Source: Betaproteobacteria bacterium
Lineage (GTDB): Bacteria > Pseudomonadota > Gammaproteobacteria > Burkholderiales > JACQAP01
Assembly (NCBI GenBank): GCA_025351455.1
Contig: JANXVW010000193.1
Coordinates: 1 to 35,288 of the forward strand
Length of the DNA: 35,288 bases
Direction of reading: 5' to 3'
The number at the start of each line of letters is the position of its first letter. The stretch's first letter is position 1. The position numbers and the translations under genes were made by a program. The notes under the pieces are model-generated. The model was not told where the DNA came from and ran no database searches. It was given only the letters and a program-made list of their open reading frames with translations. Of the stretch, positions 24,550 through 33,051 are shown one piece after another.

Positions 24550-25965
24550 ATGTCGTCAGCGGCAGCCAAACCATACGCCCGGGAGGCTGAATGCCTGCAA
24601 CGGGCCAGCCTCGGCAACGAAGCGATTGAATCGTGGCGCGCGGCGGCGCCCCTTGACACCAGTGATTTCACCAGTGACTGCGCCCGCTATTCGCCCTTCT
24701 GGCAGGCCAGCGCCGCTTTGCTGGCGCGACTTCCCGCAAAGCCGGTGCGCAACGCCGGACAGATCGAAGCCGCGGAACACATCAAGCGGGTGGCGCGCGA
24801 AGTGCGTACGCGTTTTCTCTCGGCCCACGCGGGCGCACTCTACGACCGGCTGACGCGCAACCGCACGCGCTTCGTGCGCGTCGAGCGACTGATCTATGAC
24901 GCGGCGGTGCTGGTGCCCGGCCTGACGCCGACGCTTGCGCAAGTGGACGCCGAGCTGGCGCTCATGCAACGCGACAAGGAAGGCCACGAAGTCGACCAGG
25001 GCATTTTCGTTTCGAAAATACTTGCCGATGTGCGCGCCGGAACACACCTGTGCCATGCCATGCTGCTGCCGCGACCGGAAGCCATTGCGCAACTTGCCGA
25101 ATACGAAAGGACCGGCCACCTCGACCTCGGTGCCGCGGAAATCACCCGCAAGGGCAAGGCGTCCTATGTGCTGCAGAAAAATCCGCGCCATCTCAATGCC
25201 GAAGACGACACCACGATCGATGCGGCGGAGATCGCCGTCGATCTTGCGATCCTCGATACGCAAACCCAGATCGGGGTATTGCGCGGCGATTACGTGCAAG
25301 GCGGAAAATACGACGGCAAACGCATGCTCGGCAGCGGCATCAACCTCACCCATCTGTACTACGGCAAGGTGCCGTTCATCTGGTACCTGCAGCGCGACCT
25401 GGGCATCGTCAATAAATTCTTCCGCGGCGTAGCGCTCGAGGACATGACGCCAGACGACTTGAACGGGCAAACCATCGAGAAGCCATGGGTCGCCGTGGTC
25501 GAACAGTTCGCCATCGGCGGACACTGCCAGTACCTGCTGACGATGGATTATGTGCTTGCGGCACGCGGCGCTTTCCTGAGCCTGCCCGCACGCAAGGAAG
25601 GCATCATTCCGGGCGCAGCCAATATGAGGCTGCCGCGTTTTACCGGCGAACGCATTGCACGCCAGGCCATCATGTACGAACGCCGGCTCGATTGCGACAG
25701 CCCAGAAGGCCGGCTGATCTGCGATGAAATCGTCGAACCCGCAGACATGGACGACGCGATAGAACGCGTCGTAGACAATTTCACCGGCTCCGGCATCGTC
25801 AGCGCCGCCTCGAACCGGCGCGCCTTCCGCGTCACGCAGGAACCGCTCGACCTTTTCCGCCGCTACTTCGCCACTTACGCGTTAGAGCAGGCCTACTGCC
25901 ATTTCAGCCCGGCGCTGATTTCCAACCTCGAACGCCATTGGAATGCCAAGAGCCGGAAGCTTTAG
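24550..25965 (+). CDS. DpgC-like crotonase-fold protein (putative aryl-acetyl-CoA dioxygenase)
   Basis: A 471-residue protein with a helical N-terminal domain (about 1-200) and a crotonase domain (about 210-440). The core KPWVAVVEQFAIGGHCQYLL (about 311-330), then LSLPARKEGIIPGAANMRLPRF, resembles DpgC, the cofactor-free dioxygenase of actinobacterial vancomycin-type clusters that cleaves 3,5-dihydroxyphenylacetyl-CoA to the glyoxylate with O2. The large N-terminal domain also fits DpgC and not ordinary enoyl-CoA hydratases (about 260 residues). GAGAGGGGA precedes the ATG, 12 bp after the CoA-ligase stop, so ligase product may be its substrate. The oxygenase activity is inference; a hydratase or thioesterase role is the alternative. 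Confidence 0.8.
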   Translation: MSSAAAKPYAREAECLQRASLGNEAIESWRAAAPLDTSDFTSDCARYSPFWQASAALLARLPAKPVRNAGQIEAAEHIKRVAREVRTRFLSAHAGALYDRLTRNRTRFVRVERLIYDAAVLVPGLTPTLAQVDAELALMQRDKEGHEVDQGIFVSKILADVRAGTHLCHAMLLPRPEAIAQLAEYERTGHLDLGAAEITRKGKASYVLQKNPRHLNAEDDTTIDAAEIAVDLAILDTQTQIGVLRGDYVQGGKYDGKRMLGSGINLTHLYYGKVPFIWYLQRDLGIVNKFFRGVALEDMTPDDLNGQTIEKPWVAVVEQFAIGGHCQYLLTMDYVLAARGAFLSLPARKEGIIPGAANMRLPRFTGERIARQAIMYERRLDCDSPEGRLICDEIVEPADMDDAIERVVDNFTGSGIVSAASNRRAFRVTQEPLDLFRRYFATYALEQAYCHFSPALISNLERHWNAKSRKL

Positions 25966-25972
25966 GTCAACG

Positions 25973-26146
25973 CCCAACACACAGGCACAAAGGCACAGAG
26001 GGAGCGGAGAAATCACCCCCCCACCCCCTGCTGCGCTTCAAGTGTTCCCTTGTCCAGCAAGCGGGCGCCCGGATGATCGCCGTTTCATCACCTCTCCACC
26101 CGAGTTTGGGGAGAGAGAGATGGGTGAGGGGGGCCTCTGTGTTGGG
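25973..26146. repeat. Inverted tandem-repeat element (GGCACAAAGGCACAGAGG type)
   Basis: The left arm (25973-26003: CCCAACAC, then GGCACAAAGGCACAGAGG) and the right arm (26133-26146: GCCTCTGTGTTGGG) are partly reverse-complementary. The centre contains a second hairpin (CCTCTCCACCC..GGGGAGAG, near 26090-26120). This kind of repeat commonly yields spurious SVPLCLC-type ORFs, as in the track here. It begins just after the DpgC-like stop. The remaining bases up to 26292 hold only the leader of the next small gene. Confidence 0.7.
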
Positions 26147-26292
26147 TTTTGACCTGGCGGCCCACTCCTGACCGGCTATCGGGTATGATGCCGCGCCGCC
26201 GCGATTCTTATTCGGGTCCGAGCCACAAGCTCTGCCTAGCCCGCGCACAAAATCGGGGCGTTCACCCGCCCACCTATTCAGGAGAATAAAGC

Positions 26293-26424
26293 ATGACCAG
26301 CGCAATCCTGCTCCTCGGCCCCCTCACCGTCATCATCGGATGTCTCTACTGGGTGATGTCACTCGGCAAGGAACAGCTGAAACTCCATGCGGAAGTCTGG
26401 CCCAAGCAACGCAGCCACAAGTAA
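26293..26424 (+). CDS. 43-residue single-pass membrane peptide
   Basis: Too short for the ORF track. ATG 26293 has GGAG 9 nt upstream. The peptide MTSAILLLGPLTVIIGCLYW... has one hydrophobic helix at about residues 4-23, then an amphipathic charged tail ending KQRSHK. A strong intrinsic terminator begins 21 bp after its TAA. A proper ribosome site, a plausible membrane helix and a dedicated terminator make it a likely real gene. I do not recognise the family. It is not obviously part of a neighbouring operon. Confidence 0.65.
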   Translation: MTSAILLLGPLTVIIGCLYWVMSLGKEQLKLHAEVWPKQRSHK

Positions 26425-26445
26425 GACTGGCCTCACGTTCCAAAT

Positions 26446-26474
26446 AAAAAGCCCCGGATGCCCGGGGCTTTTTT
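26446..26474 (+). terminator. Strong Rho-independent terminator
   Basis: AAAAAGCCCCGG-atg-CCCGGGGCTTTTTT: a long GC stem with an A-run before and T-run after, so it can work in both directions. It ends the small membrane peptide gene on the plus strand. Confidence 0.95.
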
Positions 26475-26501
26475 CATTCTCACTCCTAGTTCTCCACCTC
26501 G

Positions 26502-26676
26502 ACGCAAAGGCGCAAAGGTCGCAAAGGAAACCAAAACAAAAATTTGATGGTGAAGGCTCTCGATACACGACCGCTGCGATGATATTTCCAAATGATGGCA
26601 ATTTTGCCGCACAAAACTTCCCATTCCCTTTTTCTTTACGTTTCTTGTCCCGCTTTCCTTCGCGCCTTTGCGTTGA
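26502..26676. repeat. Inverted tandem-repeat element (CGCAAAGG type)
   Basis: Left arm ACGCAAAGGCGCAAAGGTCGCAAAGG (three copies of an 8-9 bp unit, 26502-26527) and right arm CCTTCGCGCCTTTGCGT (26658-26674) are reverse complements about 130 bp apart. It ends 16 bp before the stop of the molybdenum hydroxylase large subunit. The centre holds no gene. Confidence 0.8.
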
Positions 26677-26691
26677 GATTTGCCTGGTGTG

Positions 26692-28995
26692 CTAAGCGGC
26701 TTTAGCCTGATTGATCGCCCGCCAGACTTTTTCAGCCGTGGCCGGCATCTCGATCTGTTTGACGCCGAGGTGGCGCAGCGCATCGATGACCGCGTTCATC
26801 ACGGTCGGCGTGCCGCCTACCGTGCCGAGTTCGCCAACACCTTTTGCACCGAGCGGATTGATCTTGCACGGCGTGGTCTCGTCGGTATTCGTATTGAAGC
26901 TCGGTAGATCGTCCGCGCGCGGCAGGCAGTAATCCTGCAGTGAGCCGGTGATGAGCTGGCCGGTCTGCGGATCGTAATGCGTGTTTTCCATCAGAGCCTG
27001 GCCAACAGCCTGCGCGATGCCGCCGTGCACCTGGCCCGCCACGATAAGCGGGTTGATCACGCGGCCGACATCATCCATGGTGGTGTAGCGCACGATCTGG
27101 GTGACGCCGGTATCCGGATCGATCTCAACTTCGCAAACATGGCAGCTGTTCGGCCACGACGGCCCGTCCACTTTCTGCAAGGTGGTAATCGCGATGCGCT
27201 TTTCCGGCTGCCTGGCGGCGAGTTCGAACAAACCGATGCCGAGGTCCGTGCCGGCAACCTTGAAGCGGCCGTCGCTGTACACGATATCCTGTCCGGCCGC
27301 TTCCAGCGCATCGCCCGCCAATTCACGGCCTTTTTCGATGGTCTGTTTCGACGCCGTCAGCATCGCGGACCCGCCGATATAAAGCGAGCGGCTGCCCATG
27401 CTGCCGATGCCCTGCGCAATATCGCTGTCGCCCTGCACGATGACAATTTTGTCCGGATCGATGTCCAGGGTTTCGGAAAGGATCTGCACATAGCTGGTCT
27501 CGATGCCCTGCCCCATTGCCTGCATGGCGGTGTAAACCAGCACACGCCCGTCCGCCTCCACATGCAGATTTACGGTCTCCTCGTGCACGACACCGGTCCA
27601 CTCGAGGAAAGTCGATAGCGCGTGACCGCGCAGCTTGCCGCGCCTGCGGGACTCGTCGCGCCGAGCCGCATAACCTTTCCAGTCTGAGGCTTCCAGGATG
27701 CGGTCGAGCATGTGCGGGAAATTGCCACTGTCGAATTTCTCGCCCATCGGCGTCTTGTACGGCATCTGCGAAGGCTGGATGAAATTGCGCCGGCGCAATT
27801 CCGCAGGATCCATTTTCATCTCAGCGGCAGCCTGGTCCATGAGGCGCTCGACCAGGTAGATCGCTTCGGGGCGGCCCGCCCCGCGATAGGCACCGACGAC
27901 ATTGGTGTTGGTCATCACCGCAGTGCCGCGCAAATGCAGCGCAGGCACGTGATACACGCCGGTAATGACTTTCGGCCCGACGGCGACCACGATTACGGCG
28001 CCGGGGCCGCTGGCATGCGCACCGATGTTGCCGATGATATTGACGCGGAAGCCGAGAATCTTGCCGTCGGCATCGAAGGCGAGCTCGGCATGATTGATCT
28101 GGTCACGACCGTGATTGCCGCCGAGGAATTCCTCGCTGCGGCTCGCGCGCCAGTGCACTGGCCGCTTGAGCTTGCGCGCGGCCCAGGCGCAGACGATGTC
28201 TTCCGCATACAGCTGCGTCTTCATGCCGAATCCGCCGCCTACATCTCCGACAATAACGCGCACATCCTTCATCGGCACCTTCAGGCAGGCTTCCGCCAGG
28301 GTCTTCTGCAGGCCTGCCGGATTCTGGCAACTGGTACGCAGGGTAACGCGACCTGTGCCGGCGTCGAATTCCGCGATGCTGCCGCGCGGCTCCATGCTCA
28401 CCGGCACGAGGCGCTGGTTGGTCAGGGACAATTTGCTTACGTGCTTTGCCTTGGCAAAGGCGGCATCGCAGAGATCCTTTTTGCCGAATTCCGTCTGGGC
28501 GGCAATGTTGCCGGGTGCATCCGCCCACAGCAGCGACGCGCCTTTTGCGGTGGCGGCCTCGATCGTGACAACTGCGGGTAACTCCTTGTAGTCCACCATC
28601 ACTTGCTCGGCGGCGTCTTCGGCCTGGATGCGGGATTGCGCAAATACTGCCGCCACCGGTTCACCCACGTAACGCGCGGTATCGATTGCCAGGGCGTCGT
28701 GCGGCGCGCCGCACATCGGCTTGTCGTCCGCACGCTTCAGGCCGGCACCGTCGGGCAGCGGCCCGATGCCGGCCGCCTTCAGGTCCGCGCCGCTCAGCAC
28801 GGCCACGACACCCGGCATGGCCTTGGCCGATTTAGCGTCGATGGAAACAATCCGGGCATGCGCATGCGGCGAACGCACGAAGGCGACGAAGACTTCGTTT
28901 GCCACCGCCACGTCGTCAACGTACTGGCCTGTGCCGAACAGCAGACGCTGGTCTTCCCTGCGGGTCATTGCCTGACCGATACCGAACTTTGCCAT
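26692..28995 (-). CDS. Molybdopterin-binding large subunit, xanthine oxidase/form II CoxL-like
   Basis: The 767-residue catalytic subunit binds the molybdenum-pterin cofactor. It opens with GQAMTRREDQRLLFGTGQYVDD, carries GGGFGMKTQLYAED, the active-site loop VGAYRGAGRPEA (about 366-377) and near the C-terminus GAKGVGELGTVGG with the catalytic Glu (about residue 720). The AYRGAGR loop is the form II type; true CO dehydrogenase (form I) has AYRCSFR, so CO oxidation is unlikely. Form II enzymes are mostly uncharacterised hydroxylases. It is divergent from the FeS and FAD subunits by 176 bp, whereas these genes usually lie on one strand. The Shine-Dalgarno is weak. Confidence 0.92.
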   Translation of the reverse strand: MAKFGIGQAMTRREDQRLLFGTGQYVDDVAVANEVFVAFVRSPHAHARIVSIDAKSAKAMPGVVAVLSGADLKAAGIGPLPDGAGLKRADDKPMCGAPHDALAIDTARYVGEPVAAVFAQSRIQAEDAAEQVMVDYKELPAVVTIEAATAKGASLLWADAPGNIAAQTEFGKKDLCDAAFAKAKHVSKLSLTNQRLVPVSMEPRGSIAEFDAGTGRVTLRTSCQNPAGLQKTLAEACLKVPMKDVRVIVGDVGGGFGMKTQLYAEDIVCAWAARKLKRPVHWRASRSEEFLGGNHGRDQINHAELAFDADGKILGFRVNIIGNIGAHASGPGAVIVVAVGPKVITGVYHVPALHLRGTAVMTNTNVVGAYRGAGRPEAIYLVERLMDQAAAEMKMDPAELRRRNFIQPSQMPYKTPMGEKFDSGNFPHMLDRILEASDWKGYAARRDESRRRGKLRGHALSTFLEWTGVVHEETVNLHVEADGRVLVYTAMQAMGQGIETSYVQILSETLDIDPDKIVIVQGDSDIAQGIGSMGSRSLYIGGSAMLTASKQTIEKGRELAGDALEAAGQDIVYSDGRFKVAGTDLGIGLFELAARQPEKRIAITTLQKVDGPSWPNSCHVCEVEIDPDTGVTQIVRYTTMDDVGRVINPLIVAGQVHGGIAQAVGQALMENTHYDPQTGQLITGSLQDYCLPRADDLPSFNTNTDETTPCKINPLGAKGVGELGTVGGTPTVMNAVIDALRHLGVKQIEMPATAEKVWRAINQAKAA

Positions 28996-29171
28996 GTTGT
29001 TATCCCGGTTCCGTTATGCTGTGAGGAGACAAATGTCGCCGAATTCTACGCCACGATCGCGTCGGATGTTATCGATGGGCCGGCGGGATCAGGTTGCCCT
29101 GACCGCCGCGGTTGTCTAGGATTGTACTTTCGCCGGGTACCCGGCTCCCCCCTGCCCAGAAGGAAATACCC

Positions 29172-29636
29172 ATGCCAGTCCGGCTTTCCATGACCGTAAA
29201 CGGAAAACCCGTCAGTGCCGACGTGGAACCGCGCACCCTGCTGGTGGATTTCATTCGCGACACGCTGCGCCTTACCGGCACGCATATCGGCTGCGACACC
29301 GCGCAGTGCGGCGCCTGTACGATCCACATGAACGGCGTGGCGGTCAAATGCTGCAACATGCTGGCGGTCCAGGCGCAGGGCAGCACCCTCCTGACCATCG
29401 AAGGCCTGGCCAAGGAAGACGGCACCATGCATCCGATGCAGGCTGCGTTCCGCGACCACCATGGCCTGCAATGCGGCTATTGCACCCCCGGCATGGTCAT
29501 GACCGCCATCGACCTGCTCAAGCGTCACCCGCATCCGAGTGAGGAACAGATCCGCGCCGAACTCGACGGCAACCTGTGCCGCTGTACCGGATATCACAAT
29601 ATCGTCAAGGCCGTCCAGGCGGCTGCCAAGGCGTAA
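29172..29636 (+). CDS. 2Fe-2S subunit of the molybdenum hydroxylase (CoxS-like)
   Basis: A 154-residue electron-transfer subunit with two 2Fe-2S clusters: the plant-type cluster at Cys41, 46, 49 and 60/61 ([16 protein letters not shown]) and the helical cluster at Cys101, 104, 136 and 138 ([16 protein letters not shown]). It passes electrons from the Mo site to FAD. AAGGAA before ATG 29172 supports the start; the track's extra 20 residues have no family support. It is followed 25 bp later by the FAD subunit. Confidence 0.95.
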   Translation: MPVRLSMTVNGKPVSADVEPRTLLVDFIRDTLRLTGTHIGCDTAQCGACTIHMNGVAVKCCNMLAVQAQGSTLLTIEGLAKEDGTMHPMQAAFRDHHGLQCGYCTPGMVMTAIDLLKRHPHPSEEQIRAELDGNLCRCTGYHNIVKAVQAAAKA

Positions 29637-29661
29637 GTCACCTGCAAAAAAAGGATTCAGC

Positions 29662-30462
29662 ATGCATGCATTCAATTATCACAAGGCTTCGAGCGTCGCG
29701 GACGCGAGTGCGAAGCTCGCAGCTTCGGACGACTCCCGGCTGCTGGCTGGGGGGCAGACGCTGATTGCCGCGATGAAAATGCGCCTGTCGGCGCCGGCGG
29801 ATGTCATCGATCTGGGCGGCATTGCCGAATTGCGGGGAATCAAAATCGAGGGTGCAAGCATCACGATCGGAGCGATGACCACGCACGCTGCAGTAGCTTC
29901 ATCGAACGAGGTTGCGAAAGCCATCCCGGCGCTGGCGTTGCTCGCCGGCAGCATCGGCGATCCGATGGTGCGCAACATGGGTACGATCGGCGGTTCGGTC
30001 GCGAACAACGATCCCGCTGCGGACTACCCCGCGGCGCTGGTCGGACTGGGCGCGACCGTTGTTACCAGCAAACGTAAAATCCCGGCCGACCAGTTTTTCA
30101 CGGGCATGTACGAGACAGCGCTCGAGCCGGGCGAGATCATCACCTCGGTTTCCTTTCCCGTACCGAAGCGCGCCGGCTACATGAAATTCAAGAATCCTGC
30201 CTCGCGTTACGCGATGGTCGGTGTGTTCGTTGCTGAAAGCGCCAGCGGCATGCGGGTCGCCGTGACCGGCGCCGGGCCGAGCGTATTCCGCATCACTGAG
30301 ATGGAAAAGGCGCTGGCCAAATCGTTCTCGGCCGACGCGCTGAAAGGCATCAAGGTGCCGGCGGAGAATCTGAATACCGACATACATGCAACCGCGGAGT
30401 ATCGCGCCCATCTGGTTACCGTCATGGCCCAGCGCGCCGTCGATCAGGCGCTGGTTAAATGA
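29662..30462 (+). CDS. FAD-binding subunit of the molybdenum hydroxylase (CoxM-like)
   Basis: A 266-residue subunit of the PCMH-type FAD family. FAD-contact motifs are AGGQTL at 29-34 and TIGGSVANNDPAAD at 108-121. It lacks the insertion that carries an extra 4Fe-4S cluster in 4-hydroxybenzoyl-CoA reductase (that beta subunit is about 60 residues longer), so it is of ordinary CoxM type. AAAGGA precedes ATG 29662; the track's longer start overlaps the FeS gene out of frame. It is the last GC-rich core-like gene before the accessory region. Confidence 0.93.
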   Translation: MHAFNYHKASSVADASAKLAASDDSRLLAGGQTLIAAMKMRLSAPADVIDLGGIAELRGIKIEGASITIGAMTTHAAVASSNEVAKAIPALALLAGSIGDPMVRNMGTIGGSVANNDPAADYPAALVGLGATVVTSKRKIPADQFFTGMYETALEPGEIITSVSFPVPKRAGYMKFKNPASRYAMVGVFVAESASGMRVAVTGAGPSVFRITEMEKALAKSFSADALKGIKVPAENLNTDIHATAEYRAHLVTVMAQRAVDQALVK

Positions 30463-30512
30463 GCTATAAGACGGTTTGCTAAAAAACATTCCAAGCAAGC
30501 TGTGGCAGTGAA

Positions 30513-31013
30513 ATGAAAAAGCTTTTCACCATTGGCTACGAGGGCGTTGCGCTCGATGATTTCATACGTGCGCTCAAGACGGCCAAGATTGAAGTGCTGT
30601 TGGATGTCCGCGAGCTACCGATCTCGCGACGTAAGGGTTTTTCAAAGACCGCCTTGGGTACTGCGTTGACCGAGGCCGGCATTGCCTACCGCCACGAAAA
30701 GCAATTGGGCTCGCCCAAGACGATCCGGCATAGATTGCGAGAGGACGGTAATTACCCGCGCTTCTTCCGCGAATTCGACCGGTATCTGATCAAACAGTCG
30801 ACGTTGCTGGAGATGCTCGCCGAGAAACTTAAGGGCAATGTTGCGTTGATGTGTTACGAGAAGAACCACGAAGAATGCCATCGACGCTCGGTGGCCGATG
30901 CCTTGGCCGAACTGCTTGGCAAGACACCGATCCATCTAGGAGTGGGTGATCATGCAAGGGAAGGATCGGAAGCGGCGCGTTCGTATCCTCGTCAAGGCGT
31001 TTCCGCAGCCTAG
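30513..31013 (+). CDS. DUF488 family protein
   Basis: A 166-residue protein with the DUF488 marks: MKKLFTIGYEGVALDDF at the N-terminus, VLLDVRELPISRRKGFSK, and NVALMCYEKNHEECHRRSVAD near the C-terminus with a Cys and His pair. The family is widespread, often in mobile or defence-rich regions; its biochemical role is not established. The last ~20 residues (DHAREGSEAARSYPRQGVSAA) read across the start of the next gene and look non-conserved, as though the original stop was lost. Base composition is lower than in the genes upstream. Confidence 0.85.
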   Translation: MKKLFTIGYEGVALDDFIRALKTAKIEVLLDVRELPISRRKGFSKTALGTALTEAGIAYRHEKQLGSPKTIRHRLREDGNYPRFFREFDRYLIKQSTLLEMLAEKLKGNVALMCYEKNHEECHRRSVADALAELLGKTPIHLGVGDHAREGSEAARSYPRQGVSAA

Positions 31014-31782
31014 CGCGAAGCACGAAGAGACCGTCTGCTGTGCCGGCGTCACGGAGGACGGCCGTGAGCTACTTCGGCTTTATCCGGTCCGTTACCGCCG
31101 GTTGTCCAAGAGCGATCAGTTCGATCGCTATGATCTGGTCGAGATGACGACCACCAAGGCATCCTCGGACACGCGGCCCGAGAGCTACCGGGTCGATGAA
31201 GGCTCGATCCGCCTGATCCAACACGGCGGAATTTCCGAGGAGGCAAAAATAAGACTCTGGCGACCCTTCGTTGCACCGTCAATTGGGATATTAATCGAGG
31301 ACAACAAGACCTCCGGACGCAGCCTGGGTATCATCCGACCCCAGCTTGAGAATATCAAGTTCATCGTCAAGGAAGCCAAGGATAGCAACACCGAAGATCA
31401 AAAAATCGCCGATCTGATCTTCCACGAGCAGGCCTCGTTACTCGAAGACCCGCTAAAGCCGCTGGAAAAACCCAAGCACAGTTTCTCCTACCACTTCACC
31501 TGCGCGGACCCAACACGTTGCACCTGCGCCAAACACCCGCACACGCATCAGATCCACGACTGGGAAGTTCAGGCAACCTACTTCAATTACAAGCGAAAGT
31601 ATAAGACCGAGGAAGAAACGTTGGTGAAGATGCAACAGGCTTATCAGGAGAACATCCCAATACGCAATCTGCATTTCATCATGGGCACCATGGCTTCGCA
31701 CCCGAAGACCTTCATCGTGATTGGACTATTGCGCTCGGGCATGAACCCGGAGGAGTTATCGAAACAGCGAGAGTTGTTTTAG
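30952..31782 (+). CDS. Unrecognised protein paired with DUF488
   Basis: A 276-residue soluble protein I cannot assign with confidence. The N-terminal half (VRILVKAFPQPSAKHEETVCCAGVTEDG, then LLRLYPVRYRRLSKSDQFDRYDLVE) looks like small beta-barrel sequence. The C-terminal half has a Cys/His-rich stretch (YHFTCADPTRCTCAKHPHTHQIHDWEV) that may bind metal. ATG 30952 has AGGAG 9 nt upstream and is preferred to GTG 30946. It overlaps the DUF488 gene by 62 bp in another frame, implying coupled expression. It converges with the SIR2-family gene. A role with DUF488 in nucleic-acid handling or defence is only a guess. Confidence 0.75.
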   Translation: MQGKDRKRRVRILVKAFPQPSAKHEETVCCAGVTEDGRELLRLYPVRYRRLSKSDQFDRYDLVEMTTTKASSDTRPESYRVDEGSIRLIQHGGISEEAKIRLWRPFVAPSIGILIEDNKTSGRSLGIIRPQLENIKFIVKEAKDSNTEDQKIADLIFHEQASLLEDPLKPLEKPKHSFSYHFTCADPTRCTCAKHPHTHQIHDWEVQATYFNYKRKYKTEEETLVKMQQAYQENIPIRNLHFIMGTMASHPKTFIVIGLLRSGMNPEELSKQRELF

Positions 31783-31892
31783 CGGGTGGCTTGACTGCCA
31801 GTTGATAATTGGCACTCAGGAAACCGTGGTCTATCCCTGAAGAACGTGCGAACGAGTGGTAGGCGTTTCGTCTAAGCAGGCTACGATCTCAC

Positions 31893-33051
31893 TCAAACCC
31901 CGAATATTTGATCTCCTTTCTCCGTCGCAATTAGGACTTCTTTTAGCTTTTTGGCGCTATCTCCCAAGAAGGTTTTAAAGAAGTCATTTGCAGTCATTTG
32001 ATAGATCTCGACACGGGCTGGACTTATCTTGGTGAGGTTGATGATCTCGTTCATTGACTTCAGTGCCTGAAATCTCTCTACCCTGTCTATAAATTTCATA
32101 TTGTCCGGTGCAACTGCAGGATCGATGACTAACATCTTCTTGTTTAAACCAGAACTCAGGCTTTGAATAAGAATATTGTTGATGTATTTTGTCTTGAAAG
32201 CTATACCCGACGACGACGAACAGGCTAGCGGCTTTAAGTTTTTCGCGAAAGCCGCCCAGCAACGACAAGAACGGATCATAGGATTGCAGTTTCGGGCCCG
32301 AGCCGAATACGATTAACGGTCTGACTTCGTGCGGGACTCCTTGCTTTACCTCTTCGTCGGATTCATCGAAGTACCAATCCACGGAGCCGTGCAATTTGAA
32401 CAACTTCACTTTCGCTGAGTTATTAGGGTCGTCGAAATCTCCGGACCACCGTTTTTGCGAAAATCCGACATCCACCAACTGCTCCTGTTCATTGTTGAAT
32501 ACAGTTTCGAATATGAGATCGTAATTTAGAGAAAAGACCGATAGGTCAAAATTTTTGTCAGACTCTACGAGGTCCCTTATTGGTTGAAGTAACGCCTCTG
32601 CCTTTCCTTTTTCAAAATGCGTCCACTTTGTAATAAGCCTATCGTATGCGAAATCTAGGAATTCGCTAAACACCTTGTCGTTCTTTATCTCCCAGCCAGT
32701 GATTTTTCCATTCCAATTTCCGACCAAAGGCGGAGGAACAATGTATTCTCGGTCCAATATCTGTCGTAGCACTGCGACGAAGTCTTCAATATTTGTCAAT
32801 TCAAACAACTTTGACTCCGGATCGCCTTTCAGGGCTCGTTGATACACAAGACTTTGAATAATGAAGTCGTAAATCGACGAGTATTGGGAATCCGCTCCCG
32901 CTCCGGCTATTGCTAACTCGCTGACGTCCGATCTCAAACTTACGAGCATTTGCTTAGACGAAAGGCATCCGGCATCCATTGACGCTCCCGCCCCCAGCAG
33001 AAACACTGTTCTATCAAAAAGACTGCTGAGTTGAACGTCGCCCACGTTCAT
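31893..33051 (-). pseudogene. SIR2-family effector, split by a +1 frameshift
   Basis: Two ORFs (33051-31984 and 32279-31893) make one SIR2-like (PF13289-type) protein of about 385 residues. Motifs are FLLGAGASMDAG (17-28), FSLNYDLIFETVF with Asn176, and LFKLHGSVDW with His221, all as expected for a SIR2 NAD-hydrolysing site. The typical end GYSFQD..IN (282-291) is cut: after Asp287 the frame changes at AAAA (32190-32187). Deleting one A restores DKYINNILIQSLSSGLNKKMLVIDP and a further ~98 residues to the stop. Unrepaired, translation continues in the wrong frame to residue 355. The start overlaps the Argonaute stop as ATGA. SIR2 domains in defence operons deplete NAD+ and kill the infected cell. 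Inactivating mutation and sequencing error are both possible. Confidence 0.85.

Noticed and set aside
26692-30462. Aerobic carbon monoxide dehydrogenase (coxMSL)
   Set aside because: The large subunit has the AYRGAGR loop of form II enzymes, not the AYRCSFR loop of true CO dehydrogenase.
32187-32190. Programmed ribosomal frameshift in the SIR2 gene
   Set aside because: The shift needed is +1 at a plain AAAA, with no X-XXY-YYZ heptamer, slow codon or evident stimulatory structure.
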